DNA from: an uncultured Collinsella sp.
GTDB lineage: Bacteria; Actinomycetota; Coriobacteriia; Coriobacteriales; Coriobacteriaceae
Direction: 5' to 3'
Length of the DNA stretch: 53,628 nucleotides
Assembly: GCA_902493535.1 (NCBI GenBank)
Contig: CABUQG010000010.1
Location: forward strand, 1 to 53,628
Below the pieces are notes generated by a model. It made no database searches and was not told the origin of the DNA. It was given only the letters and a program-made list of their open reading frames with translations. Positions 18,586-27,172 of this stretch are shown here, in pieces. How positions within the stretch are numbered: position 1 is the stretch's first letter; every line of letters begins with the position of its first letter. The translations under genes and the position numbers were made by a program.

Positions 18586-19311
18586 TTACACGTGCTTCTT
18601 GTTCAGAATCACGCCGTTGGTGGTGTAACCCATGCGGTCGAGCGCTTCAAGCGCGGCAGCTCCCTCGGCTTCCTTCTTTGAGGAGCCGGAGCCGCGACCC
18701 TGGCGAATACCATCGATCAAAACCACAGCGGTAAAGGTGGGCGCATGCGCCGGGCCCTCGGAGCCAACGAGCTTGTACGCCGGGGGCTCGTGACCGTCGG
18801 CTTGCACGCACTCCTGCAAAAACGACTTGGGGTTCGCAGGATGCTCGGCACGCTCGGAAGCCAAATGCGGCTTAAGCGTACGGTGAATGAACTCCGCCGC
18901 AACGTCCCAGCCGGCATCCAGGTACAGCGCGCCCACGAGCGACTCATAGACGTTCTCGAGGGCCGAATGCAGGCCGCGCGCACCGGTACCGGTCTCGGAG
19001 GCACCAAAGATAATGATGTCGTCGATGCCCAACTCGTGAGAAACCTCGGATAGCGTGGCGCCCGAGACGAGCGACACCTTCAAGCGAGTGAGCTTGCCCT
19101 CGTCAAACTCGGGATAGGACTCAAACAGGGAGCGTGCGACCACAGCGCCCAAAATGGAATCGCCCAAGAACTCAAGGCGCTCATAGCTGGCAGAAACCGG
19201 CTGGCCCTCGACTGCCGAGGGATGCGTAAGGGCCGCGCGCAGCAGCACCTTATTGTTGAACTCGTGGCCCAGGATTTCCTGGGCGCGCGTAAGTCGTTCG
19301 GATAAAGCCAA
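18586..19311 (-). CDS. rnc: Ribonuclease III
   Basis: A 241-residue double-strand-specific endoribonuclease that processes rRNA precursors and regulates mRNAs. The catalytic signature ERLEFLGDS is at 44-52, and the second acidic cluster is in ENVYESLVGALYLDAGW. A double-stranded RNA-binding domain follows, ending in KKEAEGAAALEAL. The start is a rare TTG at 19311, supported by AGGAGG eight nt upstream inside the last codons of acpP. No ATG lies near the conserved N-terminus. Confidence 0.96.
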   Translation of the reverse strand: MALSERLTRAQEILGHEFNNKVLLRAALTHPSAVEGQPVSASYERLEFLGDSILGAVVARSLFESYPEFDEGKLTRLKVSLVSGATLSEVSHELGIDDIIIFGASETGTGARGLHSALENVYESLVGALYLDAGWDVAAEFIHRTLKPHLASERAEHPANPKSFLQECVQADGHEPPAYKLVGSEGPAHAPTFTAVVLIDGIRQGRGSGSSKKEAEGAAALEALDRMGYTTNGVILNKKHV

Positions 19312-19314
19312 GAC

Positions 19315-19557
19315 TTAGGCCTCCTTGGCAGCTTCGATAGCGTCGACGGCGTCGGCGACAGAGTTGAGCGAGAGCAGGGTCTCGTCATCGATCTCGAGGT
19401 TGAACTCGTCCTCGATAGCCGTAACCAGCTGCAGGCGCTCGAGCGAGTTGGCATCGAGGTCGTCAAAGGTGGTCTCCTCGCTAATTTCGGCAACATCGAC
19501 GCCCAGAACGTCAGCAGCGACCTCGGCGATCTTGTCGAAGATTTCGGAGCGGTCCAT
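19315..19557 (-). CDS. acpP: Acyl carrier protein
   Basis: An 80-residue acidic four-helix carrier of fatty-acid synthesis. The ATG at 19557 has GAGGAAG five nt upstream. The phosphopantetheine site reads DLDANSLERLQLV, with Ser38. The usual Asp before this Ser (DSL) is Asn here, giving NSL. Otherwise it is standard, with EDEFNLEIDDE matching helix III. It follows plsX, whose product acts in phospholipid synthesis from acyl-ACP. A palindrome lies in the 124-nt gap upstream. Confidence 0.93.
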   Translation of the reverse strand: MDRSEIFDKIAEVAADVLGVDVAEISEETTFDDLDANSLERLQLVTAIEDEFNLEIDDETLLSLNSVADAVDAIEAAKEA

Positions 19558-19593
19558 AGCGCTTCCTCTCATAGTACATGAATACCAAAAGAA

Positions 19594-19633
19594 TGGTACC
19601 GCCCGGGCGGTACCAAGACACGGTTCTGATTCT
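19594..19633 (-). promoter_or_regulatory. 22-bp perfect palindrome and possible promoter before acpP
   Basis: A perfect 22-bp palindrome (19594-19615, half-site TGGTACCGCCC) lies 37 nt before acpP. On the minus strand it is followed by TTCTTTTGG, so it could be an intrinsic terminator/attenuator. A -10-like TAGAAT (19628-19633) just upstream would place the palindrome at the transcription start, so an operator is equally possible. Confidence 0.6.
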
Positions 19634-19681
19634 ACCCCACGACGTGCGCCGCGAAGCACATAACAGCGCTCTAACTCGCTC

Positions 19682-20701
19682 TTACAAAACGATACTGTCC
19701 ATAGAGTTGGCGACATTCTCGACCAGCCCGGCGCGCACGGCTTCGGCCGCCGCGAGCGTACCGTTTTTGACAGCCTCGACCGAGGTGGCGCCATGGCCGA
19801 TCAGGACCACGCCGCGCAGGCCCAGAAGAATCGCGCCGCCCTTGGCGTCGCCAGAGAGCTTGGCCTTAATCTCGCGCATCTGCTTTTTGATGAGCAGCGC
19901 GGCGATCTTGGTGCCGAGCGAGGCCATAAAGGCGCCCTTGAGCTCCTGCAGCAAAAACTTGGCAGCGCCCTCGGTGGCCTTGAGAGCGATATTACCCGAC
20001 ATGCCATCGGCAACGACGACATCGAAGTTACCTGAGGTGAGGTCGGTGCCCTCGCAGTTACCAACAAAGCCGGGAACGGCGGCCTTCATAGCAGGGAAAC
20101 AGGCCTTGGTAAAGTTGGAGCCCTTCTCATCCTCGGTGCCATTGGCAAGCAGGCCCACGCGAGGATGCTCGATGCCCAGGACGACGCGGGCATAGGCGCT
20201 ACCCATCTGGGCAAAACGCACCATGTCATCGACCTCCACATCGGGGTTGGCACCCATGTCGCACAGCACTGTCAGACCGCCGGCGCGATTGGGCAGCGCA
20301 TTGGTCAGACAGGGGCGCACCGGCTGCTTCTTGCCTTCGGCCTGATACCTAAACGGCGTCACATAGGCGGTGGCGGCGGCGGTCATGGCACCGGTGGAGC
20401 CGGCGGAGAAGAACGCATCCGCGTTGCCCTTCTTAATGGCGCGGCAAGAAAGCACGATCGACGACTTACGCTTGGTCATCACGGCGCGAATGGGATCGTC
20501 ATCCATGGCGATAACGTCAGGCGCCTCAAGGGCCTCAACACGTGCATGGGAAGCTGCAAAGGGATTGACGATTTCGGCGGGACCAGCTGCCAAGACCTCG
20601 ATATCGGGATCGGCGGCAAGCGCAGCTTCGATACCATCGAGAACAACCTGAGGTTTCTCGTCTCCGCCCACAACGTCTACACAAACGCGAACGTTACTCA
20701 T
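19682..20701 (-). CDS. plsX: Phosphate acyltransferase PlsX
   Basis: A 339-residue peripheral membrane enzyme that makes acyl-phosphate from acyl-ACP, the first step of phospholipid synthesis through PlsY. Family motifs include VDVVGGDEKP at the N-terminus, FFSAGSTGAMTAA, CDMGANPD and VADGMSGNIALKATEG. The ATG at 20701 (MSNVRVCVD) has AAGGAG at 7 nt; an ATG two codons upstream is too close to that site. It lies between rpmF and acpP. A hairpin with T-run precedes it. Confidence 0.96.
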   Translation of the reverse strand: MSNVRVCVDVVGGDEKPQVVLDGIEAALAADPDIEVLAAGPAEIVNPFAASHARVEALEAPDVIAMDDDPIRAVMTKRKSSIVLSCRAIKKGNADAFFSAGSTGAMTAAATAYVTPFRYQAEGKKQPVRPCLTNALPNRAGGLTVLCDMGANPDVEVDDMVRFAQMGSAYARVVLGIEHPRVGLLANGTEDEKGSNFTKACFPAMKAAVPGFVGNCEGTDLTSGNFDVVVADGMSGNIALKATEGAAKFLLQELKGAFMASLGTKIAALLIKKQMREIKAKLSGDAKGGAILLGLRGVVLIGHGATSVEAVKNGTLAAAEAVRAGLVENVANSMDSIVL

Positions 20702-20718
20702 ATACATGCTCCTTATAC

Positions 20719-20748
20719 AAAAATGGCCGACTCATTGAGCCGGCCATT
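20719..20748 (-). terminator. Hairpin with T-run between rpmF and plsX
   Basis: AATGGCCG/CGGCCATT (20722-20748) with an 11-nt loop is followed on the minus strand by a T-run, only about 18 nt before plsX. It probably trims expression of plsX relative to the ribosomal protein L32 gene. Confidence 0.65.
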
Positions 20749-20788
20749 GTGGTTCCATTTGGAACGGCATCGCATCCAGAGTATACCG

Positions 20789-20968
20789 TTACTCGGTAAC
20801 GATAACCTCGCGGTCCTTGTAGAAACCGCAGCTGGGGCACACGTGGTGCGGAAGCTTAACAGCGCCGCAACGGGGGCACGTGGACTGAGCCGCAGCCGAG
20901 ATCTTCATGTTGGCGGAACGACGGGTGTGAGTGCGGATACGACCCTGCTTTTGTTTAGGTACGGGCAT
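20789..20968 (-). CDS. rpmF: 50S ribosomal protein L32
   Basis: A 59-residue basic ribosomal protein reading MPVPKQKQGRIRTHTRRS at the N-terminus, with a zinc ribbon formed by CPRC and CPSC. It is typical of the C-plus form of L32. The location between yceD and plsX is the classical bacterial arrangement. Base composition and frame match the neighbours; the gene is intact. Confidence 0.96.
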   Translation of the reverse strand: MPVPKQKQGRIRTHTRRSANMKISAAAQSTCPRCGAVKLPHHVCPSCGFYKDREVIVTE

Positions 20969-21032
20969 AGTGACCTTCCTTATGAACTATCCAGTGTGGC
21001 GATTACGCGCAAGTAGCGATACTACCACAGTT

Positions 21033-21587
21033 TTACTCATCAAGCTTGAGATTCTTCAATGCTGCAAATGGATTTTCCGTGGCAGCGGCCCATTCTGCCT
21101 CTGCCTGGGCGGCGCAATCGCATTGCTCGACGTTGAGATTGCAACCGCAAGTGGGGCAAAGGCCGCGGCAATCGGGCTTGCACAGGACAACGAACGGCGT
21201 GTCCATGACGACCGCGTCGTTGATGGGCTCTCCCAGATCGACGATGCGATCCTCGCCCAGGAGCTCGTAGCCGTCTTCGTAGGCCTCGGGATCCTCGGGC
21301 TCCTCAAAGAGGTAGAACTCCTCGATCTCGCCGGCGATATCAAACGAGGCAGGTTCCAGGCAACGGTCGCACTCGCCGGTGGCGTGCGCGCGGACCATGC
21401 CCGTGAGCAAGACACCGGTACCGGCATTGGTAAAGACAACGTCGTAGTCGATGCCGTCCTGAAGCTGGTACTCCTTCTCGCCTACCGTGTAGGTGGCGAC
21501 ATCGACCTTACCGGTCAGCGGATACGAATCTCCAGGAAACTCGAGCTGCTCGGAAAGATCGACGGTAACGCTCGGGAACTCAGCCAT
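21033..21587 (-). CDS. YceD family protein (DUF177)
   Basis: A 184-residue acidic cytosolic protein of the DUF177/YceD family, linked to large-subunit rRNA accumulation in other organisms. It contains ECDRCLEP and a C-terminal CRGLCPTCGCNLN, two cysteine pairs able to bind a metal. The ATG at 21587 overlaps the stop of the SepIVA-like gene as TAATG. Immediate downstream rpmF confirms the assignment. The frame is open upstream but codes for the neighbour there. Confidence 0.92.
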   Translation of the reverse strand: MAEFPSVTVDLSEQLEFPGDSYPLTGKVDVATYTVGEKEYQLQDGIDYDVVFTNAGTGVLLTGMVRAHATGECDRCLEPASFDIAGEIEEFYLFEEPEDPEAYEDGYELLGEDRIVDLGEPINDAVVMDTPFVVLCKPDCRGLCPTCGCNLNVEQCDCAAQAEAEWAAATENPFAALKNLKLDE

Positions 21588-22084
21588 TACCACTGACCAT
21601 TCTGTTGGGCGGCACCCTCGTTGAGCTGCTGACGGCAACGGGTAACGGTGCCGGTCAGGCTCTTGAGGTTCTCCTCCAGGTGCGTAAAGACCTGCTCTGC
21701 GTAGTCCTCGGCAGCATAACGCGTCTCGCGCTCGTACTGCTGGGCACGATCGCGGATGTCGTCGGCCTGCTGCTGCGCAAGGCGGACGATCTCCTGCTCA
21801 CCGGCAATGGTGAGGGCCTGCTGCTGAGCGTCAGCGATGATGGAATCGGCCTGAGCGGCGGCGGAAGCCATAAGCTCCTCGCGCTCCTTAAGGATACGGC
21901 GGGACTTCTGCCACTCCTCGGGATAGCTCATGCGGATCTCGTCGAGGATGTTGAAGAACACGTCGGCGTCGATGACCTTGAACTGAGCGTTCTTGCCGAA
22001 AGGCGGCTTGGCTTCCTCGATCAGCCCTTCGAGCTCATCGACCAAGCTGACGATCCTATCGCCAGGATAATTCTCGCCCGGCAT
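21587..22084 (-). CDS. SepIVA/DivIVA-like coiled-coil protein
   Basis: A 165-residue protein. The N-terminus (RIVSLVDELEGLIEEAK) and the segment VIDADVFFNILDEIR are followed by a long coiled coil rich in Ala, Gln and Glu (roughly 65-150). In Actinobacteria a protein of this type (SepIVA, Rv2927c in M. tuberculosis) is encoded next to the DUF177 gene and rnc and acts in septation and envelope growth. Shared position and architecture support orthology, which is inferred. The ATG at 22084 follows AAGGAG by 6 nt. ATP synthase b-like or generic DivIVA are alternative labels. Confidence 0.75.
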   Translation of the reverse strand: MPGENYPGDRIVSLVDELEGLIEEAKPPFGKNAQFKVIDADVFFNILDEIRMSYPEEWQKSRRILKEREELMASAAAQADSIIADAQQQALTIAGEQEIVRLAQQQADDIRDRAQQYERETRYAAEDYAEQVFTHLEENLKSLTGTVTRCRQQLNEGAAQQNGQW

Positions 22085-22152
22085 CCGGTCTCCTTTCATA
22101 GGTAACATATCATCGTGCTAGTTTACCACATGCCACCAGGCAATAAGAAACG

Positions 22153-22650
22153 TCACGAAAAGCGATGTTTGAGCGCTTCGACCACGTTGGACGGGACAAA
22201 CGTCGATACATCGCTGCCGAGCGAGGCGATCTGGCGAACAACCGAGCTCGAGATATAGCCGTACTGCGGCGCACTCATGACAAAGATGGACTCCAGCTCG
22301 CTATCCAGGCGATAGTTAAGGTCGGCCTGCTGCAGCTCATATTCAAAGTCGGTCATGGCGCGCAGGCCCTTGACCACGGCCCCCGCCCCCTGCTCGCGAG
22401 CGAAGTCGACCAAGAGGCCGGTAAAGGGCAGGACCTCGACGCCGTCGATATCACCGAGCGCCTCGCGGGCCAGCGCCACGCGCTCATCGAGCATAAACGT
22501 GGTGCCCACGCCGTTTTTACCCTGCGACTCGGCAACAGCGACGATCACGCTGGGAAAGATGCGGCGGGCGCGGCGAATCACATCGATATGGCCAAACGTG
22601 ATGGGATCGAAGGTGCCCGGGACGATCACGCGGTTGATGGTGTCATTCAT
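22153..22650 (-). CDS. coaD: Phosphopantetheine adenylyltransferase
   Basis: A 165-residue hexameric nucleotidyltransferase for the fourth step of coenzyme A synthesis. The N-terminus reads VIVPGTFDPITFGHIDVI, holding the nucleotidyltransferase-superfamily HxGH-like site, and the C-terminal ISSSVVRQIASLGSDVS is the second substrate motif. The ATG at 22650 has AGGAGG upstream and overlaps the end of rsmD by 8 nt, a frequent gene pair. It supplies CoA, source of the ACP cofactor. Confidence 0.97.
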   Translation of the reverse strand: MNDTINRVIVPGTFDPITFGHIDVIRRARRIFPSVIVAVAESQGKNGVGTTFMLDERVALAREALGDIDGVEVLPFTGLLVDFAREQGAGAVVKGLRAMTDFEYELQQADLNYRLDSELESIFVMSAPQYGYISSSVVRQIASLGSDVSTFVPSNVVEALKHRFS

Positions 22651-23299
22651 GGGCGTCCTCCTGAAACGTCGTGGCATCGTTGTTGTCGGCATCTGCGCCG
22701 GCGCTGTCGCCCCCACCGTCGTCATCGCCGACCCAACGAAGCAGGTCGACCGAGGTAATGCCGTAGCGCTTCTTACGTACAGTCTCAAAGCCTACCGGAT
22801 GCGCGCCCGCATCGGCGGCGGCATGCTCAAACAGGGCAAAAGCGCCAGGTGCAAGCAGACCCTGCTGAGCCAGGTTCTGCAGCAGTTCCTCGACCGGCTC
22901 GGCACCAAAAGCATAGGGCGGGTCAAGCAGGACCAGATCAAAGGGGGCGCCCGGTACACGACCGCGCGAGGCACTCGCCAGCATGTCGCCCGTGACCACG
23001 CGCCAACGCGCACGGTCACGGCAGAGCGACTCGATATTCTTGGTAATGAGCCGCGCGGCGTTGCGATCGATCTCAAACGTCGTGAGCAAGCGAGCCCCAC
23101 GAGAGAGCATCTCTAACCCTAAGGCACCGGAGCCGCCAAAGGCGTCCAGCACACGGACCTCGTCCAGATCGAAGTCGAATGCCGACATGACCATAGATGC
23201 GCACGCCTCGCGTACGCGATCAGTCGTGGGGCGGGTGACATCGCGACCACGGGGCTCCTCGATCTTACGACCGCGCCATTCGCCGCCGATGATTCTCAT
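22643..23299 (-). CDS. rsmD: 16S rRNA (guanine966-N2)-methyltransferase RsmD
   Basis: A 218-residue SAM-dependent methyltransferase that modifies 16S rRNA. The N-terminus MRIIGGEWRGRKI is diagnostic, the cofactor loop is LDAFGGSGALGLE and the catalytic motif is LLDPPYAF. The C-terminus has an unusual acidic tail (GDDDGGGDSAGADADNND) beyond the fold. It overlaps recG (ATGA) upstream and coaD downstream, giving a tightly packed operon. Confidence 0.96.
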   Translation of the reverse strand: MRIIGGEWRGRKIEEPRGRDVTRPTTDRVREACASMVMSAFDFDLDEVRVLDAFGGSGALGLEMLSRGARLLTTFEIDRNAARLITKNIESLCRDRARWRVVTGDMLASASRGRVPGAPFDLVLLDPPYAFGAEPVEELLQNLAQQGLLAPGAFALFEHAAADAGAHPVGFETVRKKRYGITSVDLLRWVGDDDGGGDSAGADADNNDATTFQEDAHE

Positions 23300-25473
23300 C
23301 CTCCGCTGACCTCCTTAAAAATGTGTCGATATCGCATGGCGACCGCATCGCGCAGGGGGCGCGTCGCCACGGAGTCAAGGGTGCAAGCATACCGCAAGAG
23401 CTCGACCGCGTCCAAATGGGCCCACTCGATCAGTTCCTCGTCGGCATCCAGGTCGACAAAGCGCAGGGTCACACCACCATGCTGGCGATAACCCAGGATC
23501 TCGCCTTCATGGCGCAGGCGCAGGTCCATCTGGGCGAGCGTAAAGCCATCCGAGGTTTTTTCGAGCGATTGCAGACGATCTTGCGCCGCCGATGCGCCGC
23601 CGTTGCCCTTGGAGTGCGTCATGACCAGGCACGTGCCCGACACGCCGCCACGGCCCACGCGGCCGCGCAGCTGGTGCAGGGCAGCCAAACCAAAGCGCTC
23701 GCCGTTCTCGATGACCATGACGGTGGCGTTGGGCACGTCAACGCCCACCTCGACCACCGTAGTCGAGACGAGCACGTCAATCTCGCCACGCTTGAAGGCA
23801 TCGATAACCTGGTCCTTCTCCCCCGCTGGCATGCGGCCGTGGAGGCGCTCGATAGTGAGACCCGGCAGCGCCAGACACAGGCGGTCGAGCTCGGTCGCCG
23901 TATCATGCAGCGGCACGGGGACCGTCACGCGGCCCTCCTCGTCGCGGGCGATACCGGGCACGTCCTCCAACTCATCGGCCGAGTCACTCGGCTCCACGAG
24001 CGGGCAAATCACGTAGGCCTGCTGACCTTTTTCATGCGCTTCGCTGATGGCGCCATAGGCGAGGTCGCGGCTCGACTCGGTGAGCACGCGTGTCGACACG
24101 CCAGCGCCAGGGACGGGCCGATGGCGGATGATGCTCGTATCCAGATCGCCGTAGACCGAAAGCGCCAGCGTACGCGGGATGGGCGTTGCCGTCATAACGA
24201 GCAGATCGGCACCGGGGCCCTTCGCGCGTAGGGCGTTGCGCTGGCCAACGCCAAAGCGGTGCTGCTCGTCGATGACAACAAGCGACAGATGCTTGAACGC
24301 AACGTTATCCGAAAGCACCGCATGGGTGCCAAAGAGCACGTCAAGCTCGCCCGATTCCAGCTGGGCATGGATGCGCTCGCGCTCTGCGGCCGGCGTGGCG
24401 CCCGTCAGAAGCGCCCAGGACATGCCGGCCTGCGAGAGCAGAGGGCCGGTCTTATCGGCATATTGGCGCGCCAGCACGCCCGTGGGCGCCATAACGCAGG
24501 CCTGCGTGCCGCTATCGGCAGCCACAGCCAGCGCGCAGGCGGCAACGGCGGTCTTACCGGTACCGACATCGCCCAGCAGCAGACGGTTCATCACGCGCCC
24601 GCCATCGCACATGTCATGCAGGATGTCTTGGAATGCGGCCTCCTGCTCGTCGCTCAGCGAAAACGGAAGGGCCTGTTTAAGCGCGCCCAGATGCTCGCCC
24701 GCAGTGTGGGCATAGGGCACCACATCGACCAGGCCGCCGTCGTTGCGCAGACGCAGCGCCAGCTGCAGGTAGAGGCACTCCTCGTAGGCAAGACGCCGGC
24801 GTGCGATGTCGCGCTCAGCCATGCTCGAGGGAAAGTGGATCGAACGCAACGCGCGGGCATTGCTCATGAGCTTCCGCTTTGCGCGCAGCGGCGCGGGAAT
24901 CGGATCGAACGGATTGCCGACGACCTCGAGCGCGCCGCTTACGATGCGGCGCATCCACGCCTTGCTCACGCCATCGCTCACGTAATGGACCGGCAGAATG
25001 GTGCCTGCGGCGCGCCCGTCCTCGAGCTTTTCAAAGTGGGGCGAGGCCATCTGCTTAAAGCCGTAGGCAAACTCGACCTTGCCCATCACGGCCAGGCGGT
25101 CGCCCTGCTTAAGCTGCTGGGCAATCCAGGGCTGGCGGAAAAAGGCGACCTGCAACACGCCCGTCTCGTCCACCAGCGATACCTCGGTCACCTGCATGCG
25201 CGGACGCGGCTGCTTTTGGACGATGCGGTCGACCGTGGCGATGATGGTGCACACGGTACCGATGGGCGCCATCTCGATGGACCACGAACGGGTAAAGTCG
25301 AGGTATCGATGAGGGATATGGAGAAGGAGGTCCCCCACCGTCCGAATTCCCAGACGGCGAAGGGCCTCCTCACGTTTACCCGAAACATATTTGAGTCGCG
25401 CGATATCCTCGTCGAGCGCATTGCTCTGGGCAAAGCGCTCCGAGACGCGCGGCACGGAGCACAGCTCGGACAT
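23296..25473 (-). CDS. recG: ATP-dependent DNA helicase RecG
   Basis: A 725-residue branch-migration helicase that remodels stalled forks and recombination intermediates. A wedge/OB-fold domain occupies roughly 60-210. The helicase core shows Walker A LLGDVGTGKTAVA, the DEAH-box variant DEQH, motif III MTATPIPRT and motif VI QLRGRVGRGG. Length is normal. It lies 10 nt after fakA, as in several Gram-positives, and overlaps rsmD by four bases. Confidence 0.97.
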   Translation of the reverse strand: MSELCSVPRVSERFAQSNALDEDIARLKYVSGKREEALRRLGIRTVGDLLLHIPHRYLDFTRSWSIEMAPIGTVCTIIATVDRIVQKQPRPRMQVTEVSLVDETGVLQVAFFRQPWIAQQLKQGDRLAVMGKVEFAYGFKQMASPHFEKLEDGRAAGTILPVHYVSDGVSKAWMRRIVSGALEVVGNPFDPIPAPLRAKRKLMSNARALRSIHFPSSMAERDIARRRLAYEECLYLQLALRLRNDGGLVDVVPYAHTAGEHLGALKQALPFSLSDEQEAAFQDILHDMCDGGRVMNRLLLGDVGTGKTAVAACALAVAADSGTQACVMAPTGVLARQYADKTGPLLSQAGMSWALLTGATPAAERERIHAQLESGELDVLFGTHAVLSDNVAFKHLSLVVIDEQHRFGVGQRNALRAKGPGADLLVMTATPIPRTLALSVYGDLDTSIIRHRPVPGAGVSTRVLTESSRDLAYGAISEAHEKGQQAYVICPLVEPSDSADELEDVPGIARDEEGRVTVPVPLHDTATELDRLCLALPGLTIERLHGRMPAGEKDQVIDAFKRGEIDVLVSTTVVEVGVDVPNATVMVIENGERFGLAALHQLRGRVGRGGVSGTCLVMTHSKGNGGASAAQDRLQSLEKTSDGFTLAQMDLRLRHEGEILGYRQHGGVTLRFVDLDADEELIEWAHLDAVELLRYACTLDSVATRPLRDAVAMRYRHIFKEVSGG

Positions 25474-25483
25474 GGGCAGTTGC

Positions 25484-27145
25484 CTACTCGATCGAGAAGA
25501 TCACGGGATAGAGCGGCTGCTCGCCACGATGGGCGTCAATCTCCAGATCGGGCTGAGCCTCCTCGATAGCGTCGACGATCTCCTGGAAGGCCTCATCGGA
25601 CAGCTCCTCGCCGGCCAGAATCGTCAGCGCGTCGCCCTCCTCTTCCTCCTGCATGCGGTTGATGCAGTCGAGCGTGACCTGCTTCACGTCGGAGCCGACC
25701 ACGTCGATGGAGCCGGCGATGATACCCATGACGTCACCGGAGTGAATCGGAGAACCGTCAGAGGCACTGGAGTCGCGCACGGCGCGGGTGACCTCGCCAT
25801 CGCGGACCTCGCTGATGGCGTCGACCATGGCGGCGACGGCATCCTCGAGCTCGGAATCGGGCAGGACCGCGAACAGCGCGGAGAAGGCCTGCGGGACGGT
25901 CTTGGTGGGAACGACGGCGACCTTCTTGTCGGTGCAGGCTGAGGCAGCGGCCTCAGCGGCCATGCGGATGTTGCCGTTGTTGGGCAGAATGATAACCGAG
26001 GTCGCGTTGACCTGGTCAACGGCGCCCAGCAGGTCTGCAGTCGAGGGGTTCATGGTCTGACCACCAGACACGATCACGTCGACGCCGAGGGACTTGAGGA
26101 TGTCTGCCTCGCCGGACCCAGCGGCAACGGCGACAAAGCCCAGGGCCTTCGCGGGCTCAGTGGCCTTCTCCTGGTCCTCGTGAATCTTGGCGGTACGGTC
26201 GTGGGCCTCCATCTCCATGTTGTGGATAAAGACCTCGTAGATCTGACCGAGCTGCAGCATGTGCTCGAGCACCAGGTTGGGGGTGTTGGAGTGCACATGA
26301 ATCTTGTAATCGGGGTAGGCACCCACGAGCAACTCGCAGTCACCCATGGAGCCCAGGAACTTAAGGCACTCGTCCTCGTCAAACGGGGCGTCGGCCTTAA
26401 ACAGGAACTCGTTGCAGTAACGGAATTCCGAGCCCTCCCAGTCGTCGTTGGCCTCGATCTCAACGCGGCCAAGAGCGGCATCTCGGGCAGAGCCGGCAGA
26501 GTCAAACGTAGCGGAGAAATCCTCGACAACGGTGCTGCGGCCAAGCGCGGCAGCAACAAAGTTCTCGAGGAAGATGGCAAAGCCAAAGGCGCCGGAGTCG
26601 ACCACGCCGTTCTCCTTCAGAACAGGCAACAGGTCGGGCGTGCGAGCGACGGACTGATATGCCTCGACGACGATGGCGTCGAGCGCGTCCTCGGCCGAGA
26701 ACTTCTTCTTCTCGCACTCGTCGGCCTTGGTCGAGACATCGCGCAGGACCGTGAGGATCGTGCCCTCGATGGGCTTGCGGACAGCCTGGAAGGCAACCTT
26801 GACGGCACGACGGAAGGCGAAGGCAATGTTGGCGGACGTAATAGGCTCGTCGGCAGAGACAAGGCCCTCGGCCACGCCGCGAAGAATCTGCGAGGTAATA
26901 ACGCCGGAGTTACCGCGAGCGCCCATGAGAGAGCCGTGGGTGATGGCACCGGCGATGGCCTCCATATCGGCATCGGCGGGAAGGGCGGAGAGCTCCTTGG
27001 TCACCGAGGCGAGCGTGAGCGACATGTTGGTACCGGTGTCGCCGTCGGGTACGGGGAAGACGTTGAGCTTGTTGATCTCCTCGGCCTTGTCGGAAACGGC
27101 AGCCGCAGCGATCGGAAAACAGGTGCGAATGGTCTTTGCAATCAT
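25484..27145 (-). CDS. fakA: DAK2-domain fatty acid kinase FakA (YloV)
   Basis: A 553-residue cytosolic kinase that phosphorylates FakB-bound fatty acids for use in phospholipids. The N-terminal DAK2 domain shows LNVFPVPDGDTGTNM and GARGNSGVI, the nucleotide and Mg contacts. A middle linker and a C-terminal DegV-like part (VIVSGGQTMNPST) follow. The substrate carrier FakB is not in the window. The ATG at 27145 is 27 nt after the Asp23-family gene, the usual partner of this gene. Confidence 0.92.
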   Translation of the reverse strand: MIAKTIRTCFPIAAAAVSDKAEEINKLNVFPVPDGDTGTNMSLTLASVTKELSALPADADMEAIAGAITHGSLMGARGNSGVITSQILRGVAEGLVSADEPITSANIAFAFRRAVKVAFQAVRKPIEGTILTVLRDVSTKADECEKKKFSAEDALDAIVVEAYQSVARTPDLLPVLKENGVVDSGAFGFAIFLENFVAAALGRSTVVEDFSATFDSAGSARDAALGRVEIEANDDWEGSEFRYCNEFLFKADAPFDEDECLKFLGSMGDCELLVGAYPDYKIHVHSNTPNLVLEHMLQLGQIYEVFIHNMEMEAHDRTAKIHEDQEKATEPAKALGFVAVAAGSGEADILKSLGVDVIVSGGQTMNPSTADLLGAVDQVNATSVIILPNNGNIRMAAEAAASACTDKKVAVVPTKTVPQAFSALFAVLPDSELEDAVAAMVDAISEVRDGEVTRAVRDSSASDGSPIHSGDVMGIIAGSIDVVGSDVKQVTLDCINRMQEEEEGDALTILAGEELSDEAFQEIVDAIEEAQPDLEIDAHRGEQPLYPVIFSIE

Positions 27146-27172
27146 GGGTATTTGAATCTCCGTTTTCGGATG

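Noticed and set aside
19594..19615. T-box, suggested by TGGTACCGCC
   Set aside because: No Stem I, specifier loop or antiterminator; it is simply a palindrome before acpP.
20752..20764. Small hairpin GTTCC/GGAAC between rpmF and plsX
   Set aside because: Too short to assign a role; may only aid mRNA processing.
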